From JAJFTV01 sp964426355 (GTDB lineage Bacteria; Chloroflexota; Anaerolineae; Anaerolineales; Anaerolineaceae), in assembly GCA_964426355.1 (NCBI GenBank), contig CAYRRA010000008.1, forward strand, positions 1-45,049: DNA of 45,049 nt, written 5' to 3'. Positions 1 to 8,529 of this stretch are shown here, piece by piece. Both the position numbers and the translations under genes were made by a program. Every line of letters starts with the position of its first letter. The first letter of the stretch is position 1. The notes under the pieces were generated by a model. That model ran no database searches. It was not told the DNA's origin and saw only the letters and a program-made list of their open reading frames with translations.

Positions 1-127
1 GGAAATTGCCAACTTAGACGGGGATGTCAGTAGCATGGTTTCAAATTTTGTAAGAAAAGCCCTGCAGGACCGTATTCTCGAATTGGATGGGTCACAACCA
101 ATTGTTGGGTCTTCTTTAAGAGATTAA
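1..127 (+). CDS. coaD: Phosphopantetheine adenylyltransferase, C-terminal end (partial)
   Basis: This is the last 41 codons of a gene that begins before the window; the reading frame starts at base 2 and stops with TAA at 125-127. The peptide runs EIANLDGDVSSMVSNFVRKA and then LQDRILELDG. This matches the usual end of CoaD, where a strand reading SSS-LVKE is followed by a GGDVS-x-V turn and a final amphipathic helix. CoaD transfers AMP from ATP to 4'-phosphopantetheine in coenzyme A synthesis. The catalytic HxGH motif lies outside the window, so the call rests on the C-terminal motif alone. The next gene on the same strand starts 64 nt downstream. Confidence 0.72.
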   Translation, partial: EIANLDGDVSSMVSNFVRKALQDRILELDGSQPIVGSSLRD

Positions 128-153
128 AACGCCGATTTTCTGGCGCATTTTTT
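128..153 (+). terminator. Possible weak terminator after coaD
   Basis: A short CGCC/GGCG stem (130-133 with 142-145, 8-nt loop) is followed by a run of six T at 148-153. The stem has only four strong pairs, so this is a weak candidate. Confidence 0.3.
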
Positions 154-159
154 GCACCA

Positions 160-168
160 TGATAAAAT
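160..168 (+). promoter_or_regulatory. Extended -10 promoter element before the coiled-coil gene
   Basis: TG-A-TAAAAT lies 24 nt before the ATG at 192. I see no convincing -35. It has the TGnTAnAAT form found at several other promoters in this window. The AAGGAGG ribosome binding site follows, 6-7 nt before the start codon. Confidence 0.4.
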
Positions 169-191
169 GAATATTATGTAAGGAGGATTGT

Positions 192-656
192 ATGGATATC
201 CTGCACCTCGTGGATCGACTGGAAGAACTATTCAACGAGAGCCGCTCTATTCCGTTTACACACAGTGTCATCGTCGATGAGGATCGAATGCTCGATATCA
301 TCGATCAAATGCGCGTTTCAATTCCTGATGAGATTAAAAAGGCGCAGCAATTCTTAACCCAAAGAGACCGTATCCTTGCACAAGCGCAGGAAGAAGCGAA
401 CAGAACAATCATGTTGGCGAGAGAAAAAGGCAAGCAGATCGTCGAACAGGATGAGATAGTGGTTTCTGCACAGAAAATGGCGGACCAAATCATTGAGCAA
501 GCCCGTCTTGATGCAGAAAACGTCAAGAGAGAAGCCGATGACTATTCTCTTGAAACGCTTTCTAATTTAGAATTGGAAATGGAGAGAGTCCTTAATCAGG
601 TACGAAATGGTATCCGCACATTAAAGAATACTTCTTCAAAATCAGTCCTAGAATAA
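192..656 (+). CDS. DivIVA / F0F1 ATP synthase subunit b-like coiled-coil protein
   Basis: This 154-aa soluble protein is almost entirely charged helix. Residues 50-125 are rich in E, K, Q, A and R with heptad spacing (for example QRDRILAQAQEEANR and AREKGKQIVEQ), as in DivIVA/GpsB tails and ATP synthase b subunits. It has no membrane segment, which argues against a true b subunit. Proteins of this kind are often annotated as ATP synthase F0 subunit B next to coaD in Chloroflexota; that is from memory. The start is secure because AAGGAGG precedes ATG 192. It may be a scaffold for division or envelope growth, but nothing in the sequence proves that role. Confidence 0.6.
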   Translation: MDILHLVDRLEELFNESRSIPFTHSVIVDEDRMLDIIDQMRVSIPDEIKKAQQFLTQRDRILAQAQEEANRTIMLAREKGKQIVEQDEIVVSAQKMADQIIEQARLDAENVKREADDYSLETLSNLELEMERVLNQVRNGIRTLKNTSSKSVLE

Positions 657-672
657 TTCATCTTTATTGATA

Positions 673-717
673 AAACCTGGGGTTACCACTCACATATTGG
701 TAAACCCAGGTTTTTTT
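673..717. terminator. Bidirectional terminator between the coiled-coil gene and lon
   Basis: The arms AAACCTGGGGTTACC (673-687) and GGTAAACCCAGGTTT (699-713) form a long stem with one bulge, followed by TTTTTTT on the plus strand and preceded by an A-rich stretch that serves the minus strand. It separates two convergent genes and overlaps the last bases of lon. Confidence 0.85.
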
Positions 718-3211
718 ATTCATCCACTTCTTGTTCTTTCTTCTTTCCGGTTGTTTTTTTCGATGCAGTTCCCTTCACCTTGATTTCTGGCGGTGGAGCC
801 AGGGCAATTTTTAACACTTCATCAATGTGAGAAACCAATTCGATTTGTAATTCCTCTTTTACTTTCTTAGGGACATCCACCAGATCTTTTTTGTTTTTCT
901 CTGGGATAATGACCAATTTCAGGTTGGACCGATGGGCTGATAATATCTTCTCGCGAATACCACCTACTGGCAGGACCTTCCCTCGTAAAGTAATCTCACC
1001 GGACATGCCAATATGCTTGTAGATTTTTCGCTCTGTAAATGCCGAAACCAATGCAGTCGCTATCGTGATACCGGCACTTGGTCCATCTTTGGGAATGGCT
1101 CCCTCTGGAACGTGAATATGAATATCGGTTTTTTCAAATAAATCTGGATCCAGCTTGAAAGTCTCATAACGGGATTTGAGATAGGAGAACGCAGCATGTG
1201 CAGACTCTTGCATGATTTCGCCAATCTGACCCGTGATTTGTACGTTGCCCTTTCCTTCCAACAACAGCACTTCAACGGGCATGATCTCTCCGCCGTTTTC
1301 TGTCCATGCAATGGCTGTGGCAACGCCAATTTCATCTTCCCGCTCTGCCTCCATCGACAAGAATTCTGGTGGACCCAAGAATTTTTCAATAAGGGATTCG
1401 GTTATGCGATGCGGGTGATTTTTCTTTTCCGATTTCAAGCGCGCCATTTTTCGGCATAATTTCCCGACTTCTCGCTCAAGATTACGCACACCTGCTTCAT
1501 ACGTATACTCGCGGATGATCTTCCGGATAACGCTATCCCCAAACTTTAACTCGCTTTCCTCAAGACCACTCTCCTCTTGCTGCCGGGCAATCAAAAATCT
1601 GCGAGCGATTTCCAGTTTTTCTTCTTCGTAGTAACCGGGAAACTCAATTACCTCCATGCGGTCGAGAAGCGCAGGGGGAATGGTTGAAAGAGAGTTGGCA
1701 GTGGTGATAAACATGACTTTCGATAAGTCATAATCAACCTCAAGGTAATGGTCAGAAAAGGCGTTATTTTGTTCCGGGTCGAGCACCTCTAACAAAGCTG
1801 AAGCAGGGTCTCCCCTGAAATCCACACCCAACTTATCAATCTCATCCAACATAAACAGAGGGTTCAGCGTTTGGGCGCGCTTCATTGTCTGAATGATTCT
1901 GCCTGGCATGGCACCAATATACGTACGCCTGTGTCCTCGGATTTCTGCTTCGTCCCGTACACCGCCCAAGGAGAGGCGCACAAACTTCCTCCCCAAGGCT
2001 TCAGCTATCGATTTTCCCAGCGATGTCTTCCCGGTGCCCGGAGGTCCAATAAAACATAGAATCGGCTGGCGTGACCGCTTAGGTTTAAGGCTTTTTACTG
2101 CAATAAATTCCAGGATGCGGTCTTTTGCTTCGGATAAACCAAAATGATTTTGCTCAAGCACATCCTTGGCATGAGGCACATCCAGATTATCTTCGGTTTC
2201 TTCTATCCAGGGTAACTCAAGGATCCAATCCAGGTAGGCGCGAATAATTCCCACTTCGGGTGTCATCGGTGCCATCTGAGCCAATCGCTCAATTTCCTTT
2301 TCCGCTTGAAGACGAACTGCCTCGGGAAGATTTTTCTCCGTTAGCTTTTTCCGTACATCATCAACGTCCTTTGTCCAAATGTCACCTTCACCCAGCTCAG
2401 TTTGGATAGCCTTCATTTGCTCACGTAAATAAAACTCACGCTGGTTCTTATCCACCTCGCTTTGTACCTGAGATTGAATTTTGTCTTCCAGTTGAAGCAA
2501 GTCCAGTTCCTGGGCAAGCAAATTATTCAGGTTTTTTAGACGAGACAGAGGATTCGTCGCCAGCAATAAATTCTGTCGATCTTTATAGGGTAGGGATATC
2601 GCGGTTGCAACCATATCCGCTAACCAACCGGGTTCATTGATATTCAAAGAAAACAGGTGCGCCTCTTCTGGAAGGCTCCTGTCCAATTGCACACATCGCT
2701 CAAACAGGTCGCGTGTTGTCCGCATCAACGCTTCTGCCTGTTGGTCAACTTCTATTCCATCTTCAATTGGTCTGGCTTTGACGCGTAAATAAGGATCAGT
2801 CTGAGTAAATTCGACAATTTCCAAGCGGCGTCGTCCCTGCACCAATGCAGAATTATTCCCATCTGGCAGGCTAATCAACCTTCCCACCGCCATCTCAATC
2901 CCAATTGGTAAAAATGTTTCAACAGTGAACGTTTCTACATCGGGTGTTTTCAGCACCAGCGAAATCAATGTCTGAAAGTTATATTGAGCTTCCTGAATGG
3001 CAAGCAAATTCGGTCCAGGTGCTATCAAAATGGGCGATATCATCTTGGGAAATACAACAATATCATTAAGGATTAACACCGGGCATTCAATAAGACCTTC
3101 ATCATCGACTTCACTATCGGGAATTTGATATAGTTCTTCGGTCCGTTGATGCAGGGATGAACTGAAATCGTCAGAATTTTCTCCGGCTGGGAACCAGTCA
3201 CTCGATCGCAT
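716..3211 (-). CDS. lon: ATP-dependent protease La (Lon)
   Basis: Lon is a cytosolic AAA+ serine protease that removes damaged and regulatory proteins. This copy is 831 aa, close to the usual 780-820. The N-terminal substrate-binding domain covers about residues 40-240, followed by a coiled linker. The ATPase has Walker A GPPGTGKT at 389-396 and Walker B FMLDEID near 453-459. The protease domain contains KDGPSAGI with catalytic Ser712, and Lys755 in GGIREK. The 43-residue spacing of this dyad equals that of E. coli Lon (S679/K722). The C-terminal tail is lysine-rich. ATG 3211 is preceded by AAAGGAAA. It lies 45 nt downstream of folC and probably shares its transcript. Confidence 0.97.
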   Translation of the reverse strand: MRSSDWFPAGENSDDFSSSLHQRTEELYQIPDSEVDDEGLIECPVLILNDIVVFPKMISPILIAPGPNLLAIQEAQYNFQTLISLVLKTPDVETFTVETFLPIGIEMAVGRLISLPDGNNSALVQGRRRLEIVEFTQTDPYLRVKARPIEDGIEVDQQAEALMRTTRDLFERCVQLDRSLPEEAHLFSLNINEPGWLADMVATAISLPYKDRQNLLLATNPLSRLKNLNNLLAQELDLLQLEDKIQSQVQSEVDKNQREFYLREQMKAIQTELGEGDIWTKDVDDVRKKLTEKNLPEAVRLQAEKEIERLAQMAPMTPEVGIIRAYLDWILELPWIEETEDNLDVPHAKDVLEQNHFGLSEAKDRILEFIAVKSLKPKRSRQPILCFIGPPGTGKTSLGKSIAEALGRKFVRLSLGGVRDEAEIRGHRRTYIGAMPGRIIQTMKRAQTLNPLFMLDEIDKLGVDFRGDPASALLEVLDPEQNNAFSDHYLEVDYDLSKVMFITTANSLSTIPPALLDRMEVIEFPGYYEEEKLEIARRFLIARQQEESGLEESELKFGDSVIRKIIREYTYEAGVRNLEREVGKLCRKMARLKSEKKNHPHRITESLIEKFLGPPEFLSMEAEREDEIGVATAIAWTENGGEIMPVEVLLLEGKGNVQITGQIGEIMQESAHAAFSYLKSRYETFKLDPDLFEKTDIHIHVPEGAIPKDGPSAGITIATALVSAFTERKIYKHIGMSGEITLRGKVLPVGGIREKILSAHRSNLKLVIIPEKNKKDLVDVPKKVKEELQIELVSHIDEVLKIALAPPPEIKVKGTASKKTTGKKKEQEVDE

Positions 3212-3256
3212 AAAAATTTCCTTTATCTACCAAAATATTTCATGTTATCGGTTTGA

Positions 3257-4651
3257 TCAACCGATTTCTAAATTTAACTCTTTTGCTTTTGATGCTAAAA
3301 CATCTTTTACAGCAGCAGCAATGAAAAGGCTTCCTGCTACAACAATTGCAGATTCTTTGCCAGCTTTCTGGATTGACAGATCAACTGCTTCTTCGACAGG
3401 CACAACCGCTTGTGCGGAACGTCCAAACTGATATGCTAACTCAACCAGGATATTAGGATCAACTGCTCGAGGGTGTACTGATTGGGTGGCAATCACACAG
3501 TTCACCCGCGGAAGTAAGGCTGCAAACATCCCATGAATATCCTTATCTTCTGAAGCACCAAAAACCAGGATAACGGGTTGTCCGGGCAAATAATCATCGA
3601 TTGCCAGCCGCAACTTTAAGGCTGAATCCTGGTTATGAGCCGAATCAATGATGATTGGCGGATTACGACGGATCACCTCAAACCTTCCCTGCCAACGTAC
3701 TTCAGCAAAACCTTTTAGAATAGCCGTCTCCATGATCGGAAGCCCATTCTCACGCGCAACCTTCAAAGCGGTATATGCAGTTGCAGCATTTTCAACCTGG
3801 TGATAACCCAACAAAGGAATGGTGAATCGGTGGGGTTCCCAATCTTCTCGCCCGCTGGATTCGATATAATCCACGATCAGGTTTTGTTCCTCTGCTGACC
3901 AGAGTAAAAATGACTGCCCGGAAAGAGACCGCGACCAGGGAGCAAACAACATATCTCTCCCCACCTGAGTTAGAGGCGCATTCCGCTCGTTGGCGATCCG
4001 CTCAACCACTCTTCGGGCTTCTTCACGCTGCGGCGCAACCACAACCGGCTTTCCTTCTTTGATAATCCCGCTCTTTTCGTATGCAATATTTGCCAGTGTA
4101 TCACCCAACACGTGAATGTGATCATAGGAAATGGATGTAATCACAGACACAAGCGGATCAACAATATTGGTTGCATCCAATCGCCCCCCCAAGCCAACCT
4201 CAATAACCGCAACATTCACTTTACTCCTGGCAAAATAAAGAAAAGCAAGGGCGGTTGTAAGCTCAAAGGTTGTAATTTCTGGCATTTGCTCAATCACTGG
4301 CTTGATTTCTTCCACCAATTGAACGAAATCCGCGTGCGAAATTGGTTCACTGTTTACCTTTATTCGTTCGCAATAATCGTGCAAATGGGGAGATGTATAA
4401 AACCCTACGGTATAACCACTCATTTCAAGCGATTTTGCCAGTAAAGCAGAAACAGAGCCTTTTCCTTTGGTCCCTGCAACATGAAATACCTTGTACTCAG
4501 TTTGTGGGTTGCCCAATCGCTCCATAAATTTATACATTCTGCCTAAGTCGAATTTCTCCGGGGCGTTCCTAAAGGACCTGGTTAAACTATAATCAATAAA
4601 ACTATAGAGATAATCTAAAGTTTCCTGGTAGGCAATTTCGATATTTGACAT
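3257..4651 (-). CDS. folC: Bifunctional folylpolyglutamate synthase / dihydrofolate synthase
   Basis: This Mur-ligase family enzyme adds glutamate to dihydropteroate or tetrahydrofolate using ATP. The N-terminal P-loop reads VAGTKGKGSVSALL. It is followed by the FYTSPHLHDYCERI segment, the VIEVGLGGRLDATN motif and the SYDHIHVLGDT motif, all diagnostic of FolC. The C-terminal domain has the DSAHNQDS motif. I place the start at ATG 4651, giving 464 aa, because GAGGAA lies 8-9 nt upstream. A TTG at 4672 would add seven residues but would place that Shine-Dalgarno sequence inside the gene. lon follows after 45 nt. Confidence 0.95.
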   Translation of the reverse strand: MSNIEIAYQETLDYLYSFIDYSLTRSFRNAPEKFDLGRMYKFMERLGNPQTEYKVFHVAGTKGKGSVSALLAKSLEMSGYTVGFYTSPHLHDYCERIKVNSEPISHADFVQLVEEIKPVIEQMPEITTFELTTALAFLYFARSKVNVAVIEVGLGGRLDATNIVDPLVSVITSISYDHIHVLGDTLANIAYEKSGIIKEGKPVVVAPQREEARRVVERIANERNAPLTQVGRDMLFAPWSRSLSGQSFLLWSAEEQNLIVDYIESSGREDWEPHRFTIPLLGYHQVENAATAYTALKVARENGLPIMETAILKGFAEVRWQGRFEVIRRNPPIIIDSAHNQDSALKLRLAIDDYLPGQPVILVFGASEDKDIHGMFAALLPRVNCVIATQSVHPRAVDPNILVELAYQFGRSAQAVVPVEEAVDLSIQKAGKESAIVVAGSLFIAAAVKDVLASKAKELNLEIG

Positions 4652-4729
4652 AGATTGTTGTTCCTCTACCAAGCGATTTTACACGCCTGATGTTCATTAT
4701 GCAAGGAAAACACCGCGAATAGCTTTGAA

Positions 4730-4751
4730 AATCACAGGTCATTTTGTGATT
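4730..4751. repeat. Inverted repeat between folC and the DUF503 gene
   Basis: AATCACA-N8-TGTGATT is a perfect 7-bp inverted repeat in the divergent intergenic region, 79 nt upstream of the folC start and about 50 nt upstream of the DUF503 extended -10. It could be an operator. The half-sites face opposite to the CRP consensus, so I do not assign a regulator. Confidence 0.3.
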
Positions 4752-4799
4752 CTGCGTATCGTTTCAATATCCACTCTAACTGTTCGAGGATAATTGGTT

Positions 4800-4808
4800 T
4801 GATATAAT
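4800..4808 (+). promoter_or_regulatory. Extended -10 promoter for the DUF503 gene
   Basis: TG-A-TATAAT at 4800-4808 is a perfect extended -10 with no obvious -35 upstream. Transcription would begin near 4815, about 50 nt before the proposed ATG at 4865. Confidence 0.6.
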
Positions 4809-4864
4809 ACCTGTGGTCTTCGGAATGTAGCAAAGGCAATAATTGATTGGTAAGCGGCAGCACA

Positions 4865-5182
4865 ATGAAAATTTTTGTAGCAAATCAAGATATCCCAATG
4901 GCATTAGGAGTGCTGACCATCTATCTGCACCTTCCAGGCTGTCGTTCCTTAAAAGAGAAACGAGGTTTATTGAGTCCCATTATTGCCCGAATACAAAAGG
5001 ATTATAAAGCCTCAGTCGCAGAAATTGGATATCAGGATAAATGGACGGAATCAGTGATTGCCTGTGCTTATCTCAGTAATTCAGCGAATCATGCTCAATC
5101 GGTATTGACGAAAATATGTCAGCAGATAGAAGGGCTTTTCCCTTACGCCAATATCATTGATACTCATATTGATTATGTATAA
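4865..5182 (+). CDS. DUF503 (YlxP-like) family protein
   Basis: The protein has the DUF503 signature: a first strand ALGVLTIYLHLPG, the loop CRSLKEKR, then ASVAEIGYQDKW and a final helix containing SVLTKICQQIE. DUF503 proteins are about 90-100 aa with a ferredoxin-like fold. The Bacillus member YlxP sits in the nusA-infB-rbfA region; its function is not settled. The start is uncertain. ATG 4865 gives 105 aa with an 11-residue lead-in (MKIFVANQDIP), whereas ATG 4898 begins exactly at the family domain. Neither has a clear Shine-Dalgarno sequence. Here it stands alone, 12 nt upstream of an SDR gene. Confidence 0.8.
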   Translation: MKIFVANQDIPMALGVLTIYLHLPGCRSLKEKRGLLSPIIARIQKDYKASVAEIGYQDKWTESVIACAYLSNSANHAQSVLTKICQQIEGLFPYANIIDTHIDYV

Positions 5183-5194
5183 ATTGGAGAAACT

Positions 5195-5986
5195 ATGGAT
5201 TTACACCTGAGCAGAAAAATCGCCCTTGTAACCGGAGCCAGCAAAGGTCTTGGTTACGAAACCGCAAAAATGCTCTCGCAAGAAGGCGCTCGCGTTGCAA
5301 TTAACAGCCGTGACCCGGAAAAACTTCAATCATCAACCAATGAGATTTCTCAACACACCAACCAACCGGTATTGGCTGTTCCCGGTGACGTGACCGACCC
5401 CGAGATTCCTACACGGCTGATCGAGAAAACCGTCGAAACCTTCAACGGCTTGGACATTCTAATCACTAACTCAGGCGGTCCAGCCGCAGGACTATTTGAG
5501 GATTTCAACGACGAACAATGGCAACAGGCATTTAATTTATCTTTCATGAGCCACGTTCGCCTGATCCGCGCTGCCTTGCCGTATCTCAAACAGTCAAAGT
5601 GTGCCTCTGTGCTGACCATTACATCATACAGCGTGAAACAGCCCATACCGAACCTGATTCTCTCCAATTCAATAAGAGCTGCAACAGTAGGACTCACCAA
5701 GACATTGGCACTCGAATTGGGCAATCAAGGCATTCGCTTTAATTCAATTCTTCCTGGATGGACATTGACAGACCGTATTAACCAGTTGATGACAGTGCGT
5801 GCCCAACAAAATCAAACCTCTATCGCTGAAGAAATCGAGAAACAGGCTAGTGCATCGCCATTTTCGCGCCTGGCAACCCCACAAGAGTTCGCGGCTGCTG
5901 CTGTATTCCTTGTTTCCCCGGTAGCTTCTTACATAACAGGCGTTATGCTTTCGGTTGATGGCGGTATGTATAAAGGTATTTTGTAA
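5195..5986 (+). CDS. SDR-family oxidoreductase lacking the usual catalytic Tyr and Lys
   Basis: This 263-aa Rossmann protein has the cofactor motif TGASKGLG at 13-20, GDVTDPE at 64-70 and the C-terminal SVDGG of FabG-like enzymes. Ser144 of the SDR triad is present in LTITSYS. Thirteen residues later, where YxxxK should be, the sequence reads S157-N-S-I-R161, so Tyr and Lys are replaced by Ser and Arg. The flanking pattern VKQPIPNLILSN recurs in a known SDR subgroup, as far as I remember, so this is probably a real variant and not a sequencing error. The substrate is unknown; annotation as 3-oxoacyl-ACP reductase would be unsafe. GGAGAA precedes ATG 5195. Confidence 0.85.
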   Translation: MDLHLSRKIALVTGASKGLGYETAKMLSQEGARVAINSRDPEKLQSSTNEISQHTNQPVLAVPGDVTDPEIPTRLIEKTVETFNGLDILITNSGGPAAGLFEDFNDEQWQQAFNLSFMSHVRLIRAALPYLKQSKCASVLTITSYSVKQPIPNLILSNSIRAATVGLTKTLALELGNQGIRFNSILPGWTLTDRINQLMTVRAQQNQTSIAEEIEKQASASPFSRLATPQEFAAAAVFLVSPVASYITGVMLSVDGGMYKGIL

Positions 5987-6004
5987 TTCACAATGGAGAA
6001 ATGT

Positions 6005-7873
6005 GTGAAAAATTACTCTGAGATTGCGGACTGGCTTCAGAAAAACTTGTTATCAGTGGAACGCCCTGGCAGATATGTTGGCGGTGAATATAACCAGGTG
6101 AAAAAAACCTGGGATCAAGTAAACACTCACATCGCCCTTGTGTTCCCAGATTTGTATGATTTGGGCATCTCAAATCTCGGTCTTGCCATCCTGTATGAAG
6201 AAATCAACAAACGCTCAGATTCGCTTGCTGAACGTTCTTATGCACCCTGGCTGGATATGGAAGAGCGCCTGCGCCTGGACAGTATCCCTCTTTTTTCGCT
6301 GGAGAGTTTTCAGCCTCTGGCAAATTTTGATTGTGTTGCATTTACACTGCCCTACGAAACGCTTTACACAAACGTGCTCAATATACTTGACCTGGCACAA
6401 ATTTCGCTACTTTCAGCAGACCGGCGGGATGACCACCCACTAATCATCGCCGGCGGTCATGCTGCTTACAACCCTGAGCCGATGGCGCCGTTCATCGATG
6501 CGTTTGCGTTGGGTGAAGGCGAGGAAATCGTCCACGAAATCATCAGCGTCATTCAAAGGAAAAAATCATTGAATCTAACCCGGCAGGAAGCGCTCTTTGA
6601 GCTATCAAAAATTTCGGGTGTGTACATTCCTTCATTTTATGAACCGGTATTTCAGGCAGATCATAAAATTGTTGAAATCAAAGCAATTCACCCGGATGTT
6701 CCTGCAAAAATCCAGAAAAGAATAGTCGCTGCTTTACCCCCTGCACCCACAAAATTCCTGGTTCCATCGATTGATGTGGTTCACAATCGCGTTTCGGTTG
6801 AGATTATGCGCGGTTGTTCACGCGGCTGCCGGTTTTGCCATGCCGGCATGGTCAACCGTCCAGTCCGAGAAAGGTCTATTGAAGACATCATCACTGCCAT
6901 CGAGGAATCGTTATCATCCACAGGGTTTGAGGAAGTGGCACTGCTTTCGCTTTCATCTTCTGACTATACGCAAATCTCAGAACTCATCACACAAATCAGC
7001 CAACGGTTCGCTGGAAAAAATCTTCGAATCTCGCTTCCGTCATTACGCATCGATACATTTTCAGTTGACATCATGGAGAAACTCAAAGATTCTCGTCCAG
7101 GGGGATTCACCCTTGCCCCTGAAGCAGCCACAGACCGGATGCGGAATATCATCAACAAACCTATCTCAACCGAGCAGTTGCTTTCTACTGCCCGAGAGGT
7201 CTATCAACGAGGATGGTTAACACTAAAACTTTATTTCATGATTGGTCACCCACAGGAAACCCTGGATGATGTTAAAGCAATCGTCGACCTCTGCAAACAG
7301 GTACGAGACGTAGGTTTTAAAACGGCTGGACGAAGGGCAAAGCTCAATGCAGGTATCAGTACTTTTGTTCCTAAACCGCACACCCCCTTCCAATGGGCTG
7401 CGTGTGATACCCTTGAAAACATCCAACGTAAACAAGATTACCTGCGGCGGGAATTAAAGGGACCTGGTATAAAATTCAACTGGACCGAGCCGCAAGAGAC
7501 CTTTTTGGAAGCAGCGCTTTCTCGTGGCGACAGAAAATTGGCAGATGTGATTCTTTCCGCATGGAAATCTGGTGCAAAATTTGACGCATGGCAGGATAAA
7601 AGCCGCTTTGACCTTTGGCAGCAAGCTTTCCAGGATCACTCCATTGATATGCATTTCTACTCACACCGGCAATTCTCTCAACAAGACATTTTCCCGTGGG
7701 AACATATTGATACAGGTGTTCAAAAACGCTTCCTCTGGCAAGAATTTCAGAAAAGTCATGAAGGGAATACATCGGAAGATTGCAGCGTGCAGTGCCACGC
7801 TTGCGGAATCACGGTTGCATTCAATGAAACGAGAAGCACGCACAGCAATTTACGCTGGAAATGCCCTGAATAA
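6005..7873 (+). CDS. TIGR03960-type B12-binding-like radical SAM protein
   Basis: The N-terminal half resembles a cobalamin-binding fold, with VFPDLYDLGISNLGL and later AGGHAAYNPEP and DAFALGEGEE. The radical SAM core follows with GCSRGCRFCHAG, a CxxxCxxC [4Fe-4S] motif, then the ELTPEAATDRMR-like segment LAPEAATDRMR and LYFMIGHP. The C-terminus carries CSVQCHACG plus a final cysteine, possibly a zinc or second cluster site. Members of this family are paired with or fused to DUF2344, as here, and their reaction is unknown. I prefer GTG 6005, preceded by GGAGAA four bases upstream. An ATG at 5993 would add four residues but has no ribosome binding site. It sits 18 nt after the SDR gene. Confidence 0.9.
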   Translation: MKNYSEIADWLQKNLLSVERPGRYVGGEYNQVKKTWDQVNTHIALVFPDLYDLGISNLGLAILYEEINKRSDSLAERSYAPWLDMEERLRLDSIPLFSLESFQPLANFDCVAFTLPYETLYTNVLNILDLAQISLLSADRRDDHPLIIAGGHAAYNPEPMAPFIDAFALGEGEEIVHEIISVIQRKKSLNLTRQEALFELSKISGVYIPSFYEPVFQADHKIVEIKAIHPDVPAKIQKRIVAALPPAPTKFLVPSIDVVHNRVSVEIMRGCSRGCRFCHAGMVNRPVRERSIEDIITAIEESLSSTGFEEVALLSLSSSDYTQISELITQISQRFAGKNLRISLPSLRIDTFSVDIMEKLKDSRPGGFTLAPEAATDRMRNIINKPISTEQLLSTAREVYQRGWLTLKLYFMIGHPQETLDDVKAIVDLCKQVRDVGFKTAGRRAKLNAGISTFVPKPHTPFQWAACDTLENIQRKQDYLRRELKGPGIKFNWTEPQETFLEAALSRGDRKLADVILSAWKSGAKFDAWQDKSRFDLWQQAFQDHSIDMHFYSHRQFSQQDIFPWEHIDTGVQKRFLWQEFQKSHEGNTSEDCSVQCHACGITVAFNETRSTHSNLRWKCPE

Positions 7874-7892
7874 CCACCCCAGGAGAAGATGA

Positions 7893-8522
7893 ATGTCACG
7901 AATTAGGGTTAATTTCTCAAAGAATGAAAACCTGCGCTATACAGGAACGCTTGACCTGCAAAAGATATGGGAAAGAACCTTGCGCCGCGCAGATTTACCC
8001 ATTCAATACAGTAAAGGTTTTCACCCGCAACCAAAAATTCAAATTGCCTGTCCATTACCGCTTGGGATGACCAGTGACGCAGAGATTGTTGATTTCTGGC
8101 TTGAAAATGACATGCCTTTAAGCAATTTGACAGAATTGCTCAATCAATATCGGCATCCCGGGATTGACATAGCCCACGTCTTACAGGTGCCCGAAAACAG
8201 CCCGTCGCTGCAAAACCTGGTAACATCAACCATCTATCAGATAAAATTACCCGGTTTCACCGACCACGACCAGATCGAAACAAAAATCAATACACTGATA
8301 GAAACTGAGAGCGTACCGATGGAACGGCGGGGTAAGAAATATGATTTGCGTCCACTGATCGAAAGCATTCGTTTGACACCAGCCACGGAAGGAGCAATAG
8401 AAATTTCATTGCAGCTTTCAGCGAGACCAGGAGCAACAGGTCGACCGGAAGAAGTATTAAAGGCAATGGATATCCCTGTTGAGCCAGCTACTTTTAAACG
8501 TATTTCAATCGTTTTTTCCTGA
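7893..8522 (+). CDS. DUF2344 / TIGR03936 radical SAM-linked protein
   Basis: This 209-aa protein opens with RINFSK-like residues (RVNFSKNENLRYTGTLDL) and then RRADLPIQYSKGFHPQPKI and ACPLPLGMTSDAE, the signature of the family that is adjacent to or fused with TIGR03960 radical SAM proteins. It follows that gene after 19 nt, with AGGAGA before ATG 7893. The pair is presumably one functional unit. In other bacteria it often lies near RNase G or ribosomal protein genes, which suggests RNA or ribosome modification, but no such gene is next to it here. No catalytic residues can be named. Confidence 0.88.
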   Translation: MSRIRVNFSKNENLRYTGTLDLQKIWERTLRRADLPIQYSKGFHPQPKIQIACPLPLGMTSDAEIVDFWLENDMPLSNLTELLNQYRHPGIDIAHVLQVPENSPSLQNLVTSTIYQIKLPGFTDHDQIETKINTLIETESVPMERRGKKYDLRPLIESIRLTPATEGAIEISLQLSARPGATGRPEEVLKAMDIPVEPATFKRISIVFS

Positions 8523-8529
8523 GGAAAAT

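Noticed and set aside
4652..4672. TTG start for FolC adding seven residues
   Set aside because: GAGGAA lies at the right distance for ATG 4651 and would be inside the longer gene.
8479..8529. TTG start for the PrsW gene overlapping DUF2344
   Set aside because: ATG 8530 has GAGGAAAAT before it and avoids a 44-nt overlap.
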